NCBI GenBank assembly: GCA_016932995.1
Contig: JAFGBU010000021.1
Coordinates: 1-47,726 of the forward strand
Source of the DNA: Desulfovibrionaceae bacterium
GTDB lineage: Bacteria > Desulfobacterota > Desulfovibrionia > Desulfovibrionales > Desulfovibrionaceae
Length of the DNA: 47,726 nt
Reading direction: 5' to 3'
Shown: in pieces, positions 31,598 to 42,442 of the stretch
How positions within the stretch are numbered: the first letter of the stretch is position 1
Layout: each line of letters opens with the position of its first letter
Position numbers and translations under genes: made by a program
The notes under the pieces: model-generated
Database searches by the model: none
What the model saw: the letters and a program-made list of their open reading frames with translations, nothing else
What the model was told of the DNA's origin: nothing

Positions 31598-33850
31598 TCA
31601 GCGGTAGTACAGGTTCCGGCCGCCGATGGTCAGGAAGGACTGGTGCAGGTTCTTGCGGATGTCCCGGCGGTCCCAGACCCCCTGGATGTGTCCCCTGGAC
31701 AGGGCCTTGTAGCTCTTGTGGTAGTCCGGGGGGATGTCCACGCCCGTGGTCTCCCGGATGACCCCGGGCCCGGCGAAGCCGAGCCTTGAGGAGCGCACCG
31801 CGTACTGGTAGGGGGAGCAGCCCAGGAACGAGGCCACGGGCCCGGCGTAGGAGTTGGTGTCGTAGAGCACGATGTACAGGCCCCCGGCCTCGATGTACCG
31901 GCGCACGGCCATGGTCGCCCGGGGCATCTGGATGAGGCCGTGCACGCCCTCCTGGATGCGGATCCCGGCCGTGCCGTGGGAGTAGGCCAGGAAGGGCTGG
32001 TGCCTTTTTCCGGCCATTTCCAGGGCCCTTATGAACTTCTCGCCCTCGGCCGCGCCGACCGAGCCGCCCCGGAAGTCGGCTATGAGCATGGCGCAGGTCA
32101 GCTTGATGCCCATGAGGCTGGCGTTGAAGGTCATGCAGGCCGACTGCAGGCCGGTCTTTTTCCGGGCCGCCAGGATGCGCTTCTCGAAGTCCGGGAACCC
32201 GGTCGGGTTTCCCGAGGCGATGTTCTGGTTGAACTCCCTGACCGAGTCGTGGTCAAAGACATTGGCCAGGTACCACTGGTACTCCATGAAGAAGTGGTGG
32301 CCGCAATAGGGGCAGACCCCGGCGAACTCCCCGAACAGGTCCCGGGCCCAGACGTCCATGCAGCCGCGCTTCTCGGCCCTGGGGCAGGTGATCTCCCGGT
32401 CCGGCGCGGCCTGGGGGCTCAGGTAGCCCTGGCCGTTGCCGTGACTGGGCATGACCGGGGCGGACAGGGCGGTCAGCTCCAGGCCCTTGCGCCTGCCGTT
32501 GTTGCGCGGCAGGCGCAGCCTTTCCATGGCCTTTCGCCGGAGCCGTTCGATCCTGCCGGCGACCACGTGGATCTCGCCGGTGACCTCCTCGGCCGCCCTG
32601 GTGAAGGTCTTCTTGACGTTCTTGACCAGGCCGTAGCGCACCGCGGAGAACGCCGGGACCAGTATCCCGAGGTGGGCGGCGCCGATCTTCTCGGCCAGCG
32701 AGCGCCTGTCCTCGAAGGACCCCTGGGCCATGCGCCTGAACTTGCGGCGCCTCTTGGCCAAAAGCCTTTGCTTGGCCTTGGTGTTCAGGTTCCAGCGCAC
32801 GATGATGTGCTCGGACTCGTCCGGGTCCTTCTTGCGGCGGCGCATGGCCCTCTTTCTGAGTATGCGCATGCCGCCCACCCCGAGGATGACCTCGTCCGTG
32901 GCCCTTATGACCTCGGTGCGCAGGCGCTTGTAGAAATCGAAGTGCTCGGGCCTGGCGCCCAGGGGCGGCTCCTGGACCACGGCGTCCACGAACCCGGCCC
33001 CGAGGTTGTCCTCGGCGGTGATGCGCTGGAACTGGGCGCAGCGCTCGATGAGCTCGGCCGGGGCGCGCATTCCGCCGCGGACCTTGCCCTCGATGGCCGC
33101 CGCGCCCTCGGGCGAGATCACCGAGTAGTAGCCGTGGGAGAACATCAGCCTCTTGTCGGCCAGGGCCACGGCCTCGGCCCCGCCCGAGCCGCCCTCGGAG
33201 AAGATCGCGATTATCGGCACCTCCAGCCCGGCCATCTCGTAGATGTTCTCGGCGATCTGCTGGGCCGCGCCCGGGAAGTCCTCCAGGGGATAGGAGCCCG
33301 GGGTGGACACGTAGGCGTGGATGGGGATGTTCTCCCTGGCCGCGACCTTCATGTACTTCAGGGCCTTGGAGTTGCCCCAGGGCTTGATCGAGCCGCCGTT
33401 GCGGAACTCCTGGCCGTGACCCTTTTCCTGGCCCACGACCATGACCGGATGGTTCAGGGTCTTCTTGCCCACGCGCCTGGTGACGTAGGCCCGGGCGATG
33501 AGCATGCCCGGGTCGATGCTGTGCTCGTCCTTGCCGCCGATCTCGGTGTAGTTGTCGTAGACGTTTTCCAGGATGTCCTTGAGGCAGATGCGCTGGGGGT
33601 GGCGCACGATGCGCACCTTGTCCATGGGCGTGAGCTGCTTGTCGAGCAGGGCCTCCAGGTGGCCCAGCCTTTCCTCCAGGACCTGCAGGTTCTTGAGCGC
33701 TTCCTGGCGGCCCTGGCCGGGGGAGTTCGTCTCGCAGGCCCCGATCTTGGACAGCAGGGCCTCCAGGCGTTCGTTCTTCTTCGGCCCCAGGATGTCTTTG
33801 GCGTACTGCGCCCGGTGCAGCAGGTCGGTCTTTTTCTTGTCCGCGTCCAT
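31598..33850 (-). CDS. accAD: Fused acetyl-CoA carboxylase carboxyltransferase (AccA-AccD)
   Basis: The 750-residue protein joins both carboxyltransferase halves. Residues 1-70 are coiled-coil-like. Residues 75-345 match AccA (ARAYVTRRVGKKTLNHPVM, YVSTPGSYPLEDFPGAAQQIAENI, GGSGGAEAVALADK and EGAAAIEG). A basic linker (about 340-400) follows. Residues 495-750 match AccD, with a zinc finger (CPRAEKRGC, then CPYCGHH), FRGGSVGAAEGEKF and SHGTAGIRIQEGVHGLIQM. It transfers carboxyl from biotin to acetyl-CoA. The order A then D is that of Desulfovibrio-type fusions. It begins 8 bases after accC ends. Confidence 0.9.
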   Translation of the reverse strand: MDADKKKTDLLHRAQYAKDILGPKKNERLEALLSKIGACETNSPGQGRQEALKNLQVLEERLGHLEALLDKQLTPMDKVRIVRHPQRICLKDILENVYDNYTEIGGKDEHSIDPGMLIARAYVTRRVGKKTLNHPVMVVGQEKGHGQEFRNGGSIKPWGNSKALKYMKVAARENIPIHAYVSTPGSYPLEDFPGAAQQIAENIYEMAGLEVPIIAIFSEGGSGGAEAVALADKRLMFSHGYYSVISPEGAAAIEGKVRGGMRAPAELIERCAQFQRITAEDNLGAGFVDAVVQEPPLGARPEHFDFYKRLRTEVIRATDEVILGVGGMRILRKRAMRRRKKDPDESEHIIVRWNLNTKAKQRLLAKRRRKFRRMAQGSFEDRRSLAEKIGAAHLGILVPAFSAVRYGLVKNVKKTFTRAAEEVTGEIHVVAGRIERLRRKAMERLRLPRNNGRRKGLELTALSAPVMPSHGNGQGYLSPQAAPDREITCPRAEKRGCMDVWARDLFGEFAGVCPYCGHHFFMEYQWYLANVFDHDSVREFNQNIASGNPTGFPDFEKRILAARKKTGLQSACMTFNASLMGIKLTCAMLIADFRGGSVGAAEGEKFIRALEMAGKRHQPFLAYSHGTAGIRIQEGVHGLIQMPRATMAVRRYIEAGGLYIVLYDTNSYAGPVASFLGCSPYQYAVRSSRLGFAGPGVIRETTGVDIPPDYHKSYKALSRGHIQGVWDRRDIRKNLHQSFLTIGGRNLYYR

Positions 33851-33858
33851 GCCTTGGC

Positions 33859-35271
33859 TCAGAACTCCAAAAGGGTGCTTGTCTTTTCCCGCAGAAACGG
33901 GATGTTCGTTTTGATGTCCACGTCCTGGCCGTCCCTGCCGTCAAGGCTCAGCCCGTCCAGGAACTCCAGGCCCCGGGCCTTGGCCTCGGCCAGGTCCCGG
34001 CCCCAGATGATGGCCAGGGCCAGGTTGGGGTCGTACTCCGTGGGTATCTGGTAGGCCCGGCCCGCGGGCATGTGGGTGTGCAGGGACAGCCAGGGGGCCT
34101 TTGGCCAGGACACCGGCTCCACCCGGCCGGCCCAGGGCGTGAAGCGGTTCTGGGTGTCCTCGGCGATGATCCGGTACTCGATGCTTGCGCCCTTAAACCC
34201 GATGTCCTGTTGACCGTAGCCCATGGGCTCGCCCAGGCCCAGGCGGATCTGCTCGCGGACCAGGTTCACGGCGTTTTCGCCCCTGAGCCTGGCGATGGCC
34301 GCGGAGACCCCGTTCTCCACCTGGATCCTGGTGTTGACCTCCATGAGGAACGGCTCGCCCTTGGGGCCGACTATCCATTCCCAGGTGCCCACGTTGTCGT
34401 AGTTGATCTCCCGGGCCATGCTCAGGGAGTGGTCCACGATGTCCCCGAGGACCTTGGCGGCGTCGAACGAGTAGCTGATGCCCTGGGGGAAGAAGCCCGG
34501 GGCGACCTCGATGCGCTTCTGCTTGCCGAGGCTCTGGACCGAGCAGTTGCGGGTCCCGAAGTGCACCGGCCCGAGCCCTGCGCGGTCCGAGACCACCTGG
34601 ACCTCCAGGTGGTTGAAGTTGAAGACCCGCTGCTCGATGAGCACGCCCTCGTCGTTGAACAGCCTGGCCGAGTAGTTGCGGATGCGGCGGAAGGTCTGGC
34701 GGAACCTGGCCATGTCGTCGACCTCGTCGATGCCCATGCCGCCGCCGCCGGCCGAGGCCTTGACCAGGACCGTGGGCCGCTTGACCTCCTGGTCGGTCTG
34801 GAACTCGAACAGGCTCTCGGCTATGGCCTCGGCCTCCATCTCGTCGTAGATGGCCCGGTCCGAGCCGGGCACCGTGGGCACGCCCAGCCTGCGGGCCAGG
34901 CGCTTGGTGTTGATCTTGTCGCCCAGGTCGCGGATCACCCACCAGGACGGGCCGATGAAGGTCATGGGCCGGTCCCTCTCGGCCACCCGGCGTGCGAAGC
35001 GGTAGTTCTCGGCAAAGAACCCGTAGCCCGGGTGGATGGCCGTGGCCTTGACCTCGTCGGCCAGGGACAGGATGTCGCCGGCGTCGCTGTAGCTGCTGAT
35101 GCGCGCCAGGGCCCTGTCCCCGCCCATGGCCCGGGCCGTGTCCAGGTGCCCGGAGCCCGCGTCCTCGGCCGTGTACACGGCCACGAACTCATGGCCCAGG
35201 TCCTGGCAGGCCTGCATGATGCGGATGGCGATCTCGCCCCTGTTGGCGATCAGTATCCTGTGTCTGGCCAT
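33859..35271 (-). CDS. accC: Biotin carboxylase-like subunit
   Basis: The ATG at 35271 gives 470 residues, MARHRILIANRGEIAIRI being the family N-terminus. ATP-grasp motifs include AIHPGYGFFAEN, KASAGGGGMGIDEVDD, EQRVFNFNHLEVQVV and NCSVQSLGKQKRIEVAP. The carboxylation motif usually written RLQVEHPVTE reads RIQVENGVSA here, so the His is lost while the Arg and Glu remain. The protein ends without a biotinyl domain and no AccB gene is nearby, so the biotin carrier must be elsewhere. It pairs with the fused carboxyltransferase 8 bases downstream. Confidence 0.85.
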   Translation of the reverse strand: MARHRILIANRGEIAIRIMQACQDLGHEFVAVYTAEDAGSGHLDTARAMGGDRALARISSYSDAGDILSLADEVKATAIHPGYGFFAENYRFARRVAERDRPMTFIGPSWWVIRDLGDKINTKRLARRLGVPTVPGSDRAIYDEMEAEAIAESLFEFQTDQEVKRPTVLVKASAGGGGMGIDEVDDMARFRQTFRRIRNYSARLFNDEGVLIEQRVFNFNHLEVQVVSDRAGLGPVHFGTRNCSVQSLGKQKRIEVAPGFFPQGISYSFDAAKVLGDIVDHSLSMAREINYDNVGTWEWIVGPKGEPFLMEVNTRIQVENGVSAAIARLRGENAVNLVREQIRLGLGEPMGYGQQDIGFKGASIEYRIIAEDTQNRFTPWAGRVEPVSWPKAPWLSLHTHMPAGRAYQIPTEYDPNLALAIIWGRDLAEAKARGLEFLDGLSLDGRDGQDVDIKTNIPFLREKTSTLLEF

Positions 35272-35506
35272 ATGCCCGGTAGTGTCTCGGCGCGCCTCTC
35301 GTTCGCTGGAACCTGAATGGATAGCCCTTCTTGAAGATTCTGGCAACTGGCCCGACGGGTTGGATAGAATCAATGATTATGCAGTGTTAAACAGTCTAGT
35401 GCCCAGGGCGAGGCTGTGGATTTTTAAGCCGAAAGCGGTTAGACAGCCAGTGGGACGCGGCGGGCCGGGGCCCGGCCGGATCCATCATCTTAAGCGGGGT
35501 GTATGA
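35272..35506. other. Divergent intergenic region between accC and the oxidoreductase
   Basis: These 235 bases hold no reading frame. 35340-35400 is AT-rich and may contain the accC promoter, but no convincing -35/-10 pair was found. A perfect palindrome GGCCGGG/CCCGGCC sits at 35464-35477, about 30 bases ahead of the oxidoreductase ATG, and may be an operator or stem-loop. Confidence 0.5.
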
Positions 35507-36769
35507 ATGCAATACCTGATAATCGGCAACGGGGTGGCCGCCATAGGGGCGGTGGAGGGCATCCGCAGCCGGGACAAGAGCGGCGCGATCACCATCGTCA
35601 GCGAGGAGGAGGTGCCCACCTACGGCCGGCCCCTGATCTCCTATTACCTGGCGGACAAGATCAGGCTGGAGACCCTGCCCTTCAGGCCCGAGTCCTTCTA
35701 CACCGACAACAAGGTCCGGCTGCGCCTGGGCGCCAGGGCGCTCTCCGTGGACCCCGAGGCCGGGCGCGTGGTCCTGGAGGACGGGCAGGCCCTGGCCTAT
35801 GACCGCCTGCTCCTGGCCACGGGCGGCGAGCCGCTGAGCCCGGACCTGCCCGGGATAGATGGCCCTGGCGTGCACCACTTCACCACCGTGGCCCACGCCG
35901 AGGCCCTGCGCGGGCTGGTGGGCAAGGTCAGGGAGGTGGCCGTGATCGGGGCCGGGCTCATCGCCCTCAAGGCGGCCGAGGGCCTCGCCGGCCGGGACGT
36001 GCGCGTGACCCTGATCGTGCGCTCGCGCATCATGCGCGCCTATTTCGACGACCAGGCCGGGGACATGGTGGTCAGGCATCTGGAGGCCCAGGGCCTCAAC
36101 TTTCTCCAGGGCGCCGAGCCCAGGGCGATCGTCCGCGACGAGGCCGGCGAACTCAGGGCCGTGGACACGGACAAGGGCCTGGTGCCCGCCCAGGCGGTGA
36201 TCATCGCCGCCGGGGTCAAGCCGCGCGCCGGATTGGCCCGGGACTGCGGCATCCGCGTGGACCGGGGCATCCGGGTGGACGACTGCATGCGGACCAGCGC
36301 CGAGGACGTGTTCGCGGCCGGGGACGTGGCCGAGGCCAAGGACCTCTTGACCGGCGAGTACACGGTCAGGCCCATCTGGCCCAACGCCTACAACCAGGGC
36401 CTGTACGCCGGGTACAACATGGCCGGGCCGAGCCGGCCCTATTCCGGCGGCCTGGCCATGAACGCGGTGACCTACTACGGCCTGCCGACCATCGCCGTGG
36501 GCCAGGCCAACCCCGCGCCAGGCCCGGACTTCGAGGTCCACTCGCACCTGGACGCCGAGGCCAGCGTGTACCGCAAGCTGGTGTTCAGGGACCAGGTCCT
36601 GGTCGGGTTCATCTTGATCGGGGACATCGACGCGGCCGGGTTCTACACCAGCTTCGTCAGGAACCGCTTCAGGCTCGACCCCGAGGCCAAGCGGCTGCTC
36701 ATCGAGGGCCGGCCCTCCCCGGCCCTGTGGCCCGAGGAGTACAAGCGCAAGATGGAGCAGAACCCCTAG
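35507..36769 (+). CDS. NirB/rubredoxin-reductase-like FAD-NAD oxidoreductase
   Basis: The 420-residue flavoprotein has an FAD motif at the start (IIGNGVAAIGAVEGIR), TYGRPLISYYLAD, a second Rossmann fold for NAD(P)H (AVIGAGLIALKAAEGLAGRDVRVTLI), AAGVKPRAGLA, and the FAD-binding VFAAGDVAEAKDL. The C-terminal domain is of the type found in NirB-N and NADH:rubredoxin/CoA-disulfide reductase relatives. No active-site Cys pair is seen. The electron acceptor is unknown. Its TAG overlaps the stop of the convergent phosphatase gene in CTAG. Confidence 0.85.
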   Translation: MQYLIIGNGVAAIGAVEGIRSRDKSGAITIVSEEEVPTYGRPLISYYLADKIRLETLPFRPESFYTDNKVRLRLGARALSVDPEAGRVVLEDGQALAYDRLLLATGGEPLSPDLPGIDGPGVHHFTTVAHAEALRGLVGKVREVAVIGAGLIALKAAEGLAGRDVRVTLIVRSRIMRAYFDDQAGDMVVRHLEAQGLNFLQGAEPRAIVRDEAGELRAVDTDKGLVPAQAVIIAAGVKPRAGLARDCGIRVDRGIRVDDCMRTSAEDVFAAGDVAEAKDLLTGEYTVRPIWPNAYNQGLYAGYNMAGPSRPYSGGLAMNAVTYYGLPTIAVGQANPAPGPDFEVHSHLDAEASVYRKLVFRDQVLVGFILIGDIDAAGFYTSFVRNRFRLDPEAKRLLIEGRPSPALWPEEYKRKMEQNP

Positions 36770-37866
36770 CCGGCCGGGCGCCCTTCAGGCCCTGGAGGCG
36801 CGGCCCGCGCCGCCTCCGCGGCGGTTTCGGTCAGGAGGTGGAAGAAGGTCTGCACGTAGCGGCCCGAGACCACGTCCGGCAGGGCGAAGAGGGGCAGACC
36901 CTCGGGCGGCAGGCTGGAGGTGAAGGCCAGAAACATCTCCTTGGACAACTTCTCCAGGGCCGGGTCCAGCTCGTTCCACAGTTCGCCCTGGAGGTCCTCG
37001 GCAAGTCCGAACATCCTGCATTTGAGGGGCCTGAACTCGAAGACCAGGCAGCTTTGATCGACCAGCAACGGGCAGTTCTCGCCCACGGTGGACAGGCAGT
37101 AGTCCCCTTGGCCGGAATCCAGCTTCCTGGCCGCGGCGCGCTCCTTCTTGACCACGGCCACGGCCCGCTCTATGGCCTCCAGGCGCTCTCGGCTGGTCAG
37201 GGTCGAGTTGATCTTGTACGCCAGGTGCACGGCCTCGGCCAGATGCAGGTTTACGGTCCTGCGGCAGCACACGGCCGGTTCGGGTCCGCAGCAAGCCTGG
37301 GCGCGCTCGGCCACGGCCAGGGCCCGCCCCGCCAGGGCGGCGTAGTCGTTGAAAAACGGGGACAGGTCCACCAGGTTCTTGAACTCCAGGCTGGGCTCCC
37401 TGATCGTGAGCTGGCCGCTCTGCCGGCCGTATTTGCGCACCGTCCACCACTGGTTGAAGTTGGCCGGCTTGGACACCAGGCCCTTGAGCCTTTTCCCGGC
37501 CAGCCTGTGGCCCAGCCCGCGCCGCAGCAGGTAGGAGTTCAGCAGGGTCCCGGTGCGGCCGATGCCGTGCCTGCAGTGGATGAGCACCCTTTTGCCCAGA
37601 TACACGGCCTCGTCCAGCCAGGCCAGGGCCTTTTCCAGCTCCGCGAGCTCCGGGGCCTCCTCGTCCCGCAAGGGCATGTAGTAGACCTCGAAGCCGCTGC
37701 GGGCCTCGATCTCGTGGAGGTCCGTGAATTCGCCGCACAGGTTGAGGATGGCGTCCACGCCCTGGGCCCTGATGCTTTCGAGCTGGACATAGGACAGGGG
37801 CGCGTTGCCCACGGCCAACTGCCCGCTGACCCAGTTCAGGCGGTATTCCGGCTTGGTCCGGGGCAT
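36766..37866 (-). CDS. Protein-tyrosine-phosphatase domain fused to a cysteine-rich YkgJ-like domain
   Basis: The ATG at 37866 gives 366 residues. The N-terminal half is a dual-specificity phosphatase: the general-acid region PLRDEEAPEL with Asp68, and the P-loop IHCRHGIGRTGT with Cys98 and Arg104. The C-terminal half has paired cysteines ACCGPEPAVCC (192-201) and a second set in GDYCLST, NCPLL, SCLVF and LKCRMFG (257-283). This pattern resembles the Fe/Zn-chelating YkgJ family. The fusion suggests a metal- or redox-gated phosphatase. It is the last gene of an eight-gene minus-strand cluster and lies 5 bases after the PEP-synthase-like gene. Confidence 0.78.
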   Translation of the reverse strand: MPRTKPEYRLNWVSGQLAVGNAPLSYVQLESIRAQGVDAILNLCGEFTDLHEIEARSGFEVYYMPLRDEEAPELAELEKALAWLDEAVYLGKRVLIHCRHGIGRTGTLLNSYLLRRGLGHRLAGKRLKGLVSKPANFNQWWTVRKYGRQSGQLTIREPSLEFKNLVDLSPFFNDYAALAGRALAVAERAQACCGPEPAVCCRRTVNLHLAEAVHLAYKINSTLTSRERLEAIERAVAVVKKERAAARKLDSGQGDYCLSTVGENCPLLVDQSCLVFEFRPLKCRMFGLAEDLQGELWNELDPALEKLSKEMFLAFTSSLPPEGLPLFALPDVVSGRYVQTFFHLLTETAAEAARAAPPGPEGRPAG

Positions 37867-37871
37867 GGGGC

Positions 37872-40340
37872 CTAGGTCTCCGGAGGCTCGGCCTCGGCCT
37901 CTTCGCATTGGCGCAGGAATCGGCTCACCAACTCCTCGACCTCGGCCTCGCTGCCCAGGCCGAGGTCCATCAGCCTGGTCTTGGCCAGGACCCGGCCGAG
38001 AAAGGTCAGGGCCTTGAGGATGGTGTTGGCCTCGGTCCTGGACAGGAGCGCGTCCAGCATGTCGCCCTTGGTTAAGACCCGAAAGCCCCTGGTTTCGAGC
38101 ACCCCCTGGATGAACCTGAGCCGCAGGAGCCGCTGGTCCAGGCCGCCGCCGCCGCCCTTGAACCGGAATTTGACGTAGTTGTTCTGGGCGTTCTGGCCGC
38201 ACAGGGAGTCGACCACCGAGAGGTGGTAGCCGAAGCGGACCATCAGGTGCATGTAGTCCTTGGCCAGGACGGCGTAGCTGGCCAGCAGCCTGGAGTCGAA
38301 CTTGAACAGCCCGGCGCTGATCTTGTCGAACTCCTGCCAGTCCACATGCAGGAGGTCCTTGGGCCATTCGTTGTCCTTTGAGTTCAGCCCGGCCCACAGG
38401 GCCCACATGGGCGCGCTCTTGATGTCGTCCGCCGAGACCACGGCCTTTTTCGCCGCGGCCTCGAACAGGCCCTGGTCTATGTCCAGGATGTAGATCACGA
38501 TGGGCAGCCCGCTCTTGAGCCTTTTGGCCCGGCCCATGCCCCGGCCGGACCTGCCCACCAGGGAGAACATCTCCAGGACCGCGTTCTCGTGGACATAGCG
38601 CACCACGTCGTGCAGGGATCGGCAGCCTTGGGGGCTGAAGTCCTCGGCCGCCGGGTCGGTGAGGCTCAATTGGGCCACGCGGCCCATGATCCGGCCGAGC
38701 CTGTCCAGGGCCGGGTTGGACGCCTGCCTCGCGGCCCTGGCCGAGCCGAGGGCCGGGGCCCGGCCGGCCAGGACCGTCTTCCTGTTCGCGTCCACCGTGA
38801 CCACAAGGCCTTGCCGCAGGACCTCAAAGGCGTTTTGCGCCCCGACCAGGACCGGGAGCCCCATCTCCCGGGCCACGGAGGCGAAATGGCTGGCCCTGCT
38901 GCCGGTGACCGAGACCACGGCCTTGATCCTGCCGGCCGCGGCGCTCAGGCAGGGGCTCAGGTTCTCGACTACGAGCACGCAGCCCTTGGGCACGGACTCC
39001 AGATGCTCCTCGTCCCTGAGCTGAAACACGGGCCCGCTGTCGATCCCGGCCGCGGCCCGGGTCGCGCCCCAGATCAGGACCTCGGCCTTGTCGTTCCGGG
39101 GCGGAGGCCTTTCGTCACTCGGCCTGTCCGCCTGCAGGGGCCTGGACTGGACGATGTACGGCCGGCCGCGCGTGTCCAGGAGCCATTCCACGTCCTGCGG
39201 GCCGGAGAACAGCTCCTCCAGCTCCAGGGCGAACGAGGCCAGGCGTTTGGCCGTGTCGGGGTCGAGGCTGGAGCGCGGGGCCTCGGGGCATTGGACCTGC
39301 TCCGGGACCGGGTCCCGGGAAAAGCAGTAGATGTCCGGCCGGGCCCGGCCCTCGACCAGGGCGCTTCCCTGGCCGGGCACGGCGTAGAGCGCGAGCAGCC
39401 CGCTCAGGCATTGGGACCTGTCCTCGTCCCGGGTGTAGATCACCCCCGAGGCCGCGGCCGCGATGCTCGGCATCACCAGTACGGCCATGGGCGTCTCCTG
39501 GTCGGCCAGGCCGTTCAGGACCCGATAGCTCACGGCCTCTTGGCCGTACTTGGCCGCCAGGACCTGTTTGTAGGCCCGGATCAGGTCTTTGGGCTCCACG
39601 TCGAGGCAGGTCTTGTACTGGCCGGCAAAGGAGATGTCCCCGTCCTCGGACACCGCGCTGCTGCGCAGGGCCAGCGCGCCCTTCCAGGGCAGGGCGTCCA
39701 GGGCCTTTTGAATCTCGGAGACAATGACCTCCGGGATGTCCGCGGACATGACCATCTGCTGCATCTTCGCGCACAGGCCGGGCAGCTGGCCCGGCGCGGA
39801 CAAGGACACCCGGCGCAGTATCTTGTCCAGATCGGGCCTCAGGAAGTTGGTCTCCAGGATGTAGTTGAAGGCGTTGGCCGTGATCACGAACCCCGGGGGC
39901 ACGGGCACGTTGGTCTCGGCCGCGGCAAGGGCCAGGTTGGCGGCCTTTCCGCCGGTCAACGCGGGCAGGTCCGCGGCCCGGTCCAGGCCGAGGGTGTACG
40001 GCGGGGAGGGGTCCGCATCCGGGGTGTCCAGGCCCATCTGGATGTAGAAATCTATTTTTTTCAGGTACTCAGGAAGGTCCATGTGCCTTGAGGGGCTCAG
40101 GACCAGGAGGTGCTCCACCAGCCTGGCGACCAGGGTCCTGAGCCGGTTGCAGATCCAGGCCATCCTGGCCCAGTCGGCCTGGTCTCCGCCGTAATATATC
40201 TCCTCTATGTCCGCGATGAGATCCAGGCAGGCCGAGTCGTAACGCAGAAGCTCCTTGAACGCCCTGTACTTGAGGCTGAAAAGCGTGCCCGGGGCAAAGA
40301 CGCTGTATGTCCAGTGCTTGAAGAGCTCCTTGATGGGCAT
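37872..40340 (-). CDS. PEP-synthase-like protein with a novel C-terminal domain
   Basis: The 822-residue protein has a unique N-terminal region (1-115). It is followed by a PEP synthase/PPDK ATP-grasp domain (about 120-405: LTGGKAANLALAAAE, ALRSSAVSEDGDISFAGQYKT, VEWLLDTRGRPYIVQSRPLQ) and a swivelling phosphohistidine domain (about 445-530). There, SVTGSRASHFASVAREMGLPVLVG aligns with the usual GGRTSHAAIVARELG, keeping His485. The PEP-binding TIM barrel is missing. In its place is an unrecognised 290-residue region with HVDWQEFDKISAGLFKFDSR and FGYHLSVVDSLCG. It may phosphorylate a partner other than pyruvate. The receiver protein lies 21 bases upstream. Confidence 0.75.
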   Translation of the reverse strand: MPIKELFKHWTYSVFAPGTLFSLKYRAFKELLRYDSACLDLIADIEEIYYGGDQADWARMAWICNRLRTLVARLVEHLLVLSPSRHMDLPEYLKKIDFYIQMGLDTPDADPSPPYTLGLDRAADLPALTGGKAANLALAAAETNVPVPPGFVITANAFNYILETNFLRPDLDKILRRVSLSAPGQLPGLCAKMQQMVMSADIPEVIVSEIQKALDALPWKGALALRSSAVSEDGDISFAGQYKTCLDVEPKDLIRAYKQVLAAKYGQEAVSYRVLNGLADQETPMAVLVMPSIAAAASGVIYTRDEDRSQCLSGLLALYAVPGQGSALVEGRARPDIYCFSRDPVPEQVQCPEAPRSSLDPDTAKRLASFALELEELFSGPQDVEWLLDTRGRPYIVQSRPLQADRPSDERPPPRNDKAEVLIWGATRAAAGIDSGPVFQLRDEEHLESVPKGCVLVVENLSPCLSAAAGRIKAVVSVTGSRASHFASVAREMGLPVLVGAQNAFEVLRQGLVVTVDANRKTVLAGRAPALGSARAARQASNPALDRLGRIMGRVAQLSLTDPAAEDFSPQGCRSLHDVVRYVHENAVLEMFSLVGRSGRGMGRAKRLKSGLPIVIYILDIDQGLFEAAAKKAVVSADDIKSAPMWALWAGLNSKDNEWPKDLLHVDWQEFDKISAGLFKFDSRLLASYAVLAKDYMHLMVRFGYHLSVVDSLCGQNAQNNYVKFRFKGGGGGLDQRLLRLRFIQGVLETRGFRVLTKGDMLDALLSRTEANTILKALTFLGRVLAKTRLMDLGLGSEAEVEELVSRFLRQCEEAEAEPPET

Positions 40341-40361
40341 CGGTTACTCCGAAAGGCCCGG

Positions 40362-40721
40362 TCAGGGGCCCAGGACCTCCTCGACCTTGGCCTCCAGCTC
40401 GTCCTTGTCGATGGGCTTGACGCAGTATTCGCTGGCCCCGAGGCGCAGGGACTCGCGGGCGGTCTCCAGGGTCGGGTATCCGGTGAGCATGATGGCCCGG
40501 ATGCCGGGGGTGGACTTCTTCAACTCGTCGAGGACCTCGACCCCGGTCATCTTCTTGAGCTTGATGTCCAGGATGGCCAGGTCCACCGGGTTCTCGGCCG
40601 CGAAGGCCAGGGCCTCCTCTTCCTTGGAGAAGACCGTCACCTGGTGGCCCTTGCGTTCCAGAATGCGCTTGATGAGCACCCCGGCGTCGATCACGTCGTC
40701 CAAAACCAGCACCTTGGCCAC
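40362..40721 (-). CDS. Single-domain response regulator
   Basis: The start is GTG at 40721, with AAGGAG 6 bases upstream, and the protein has 119 residues. It is a stand-alone receiver: acidic pair LDD (8-9), phosphoacceptor Asp52 in LAILDIKLKK, MLTGY with the conserved Thr, and VKPIDKDEL with Lys about 102. There is no output domain, so it signals through other proteins. It sits between the kinase gene (14 bases) and the PEP-synthase-like gene (21 bases), so both may be its partners. Confidence 0.92.
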   Translation of the reverse strand: MAKVLVLDDVIDAGVLIKRILERKGHQVTVFSKEEEALAFAAENPVDLAILDIKLKKMTGVEVLDELKKSTPGIRAIMLTGYPTLETARESLRLGASEYCVKPIDKDELEAKVEEVLGP

Positions 40722-40735
40722 ATGAAACTCCTTGG

Positions 40736-42442
<1,707 letters not shown>

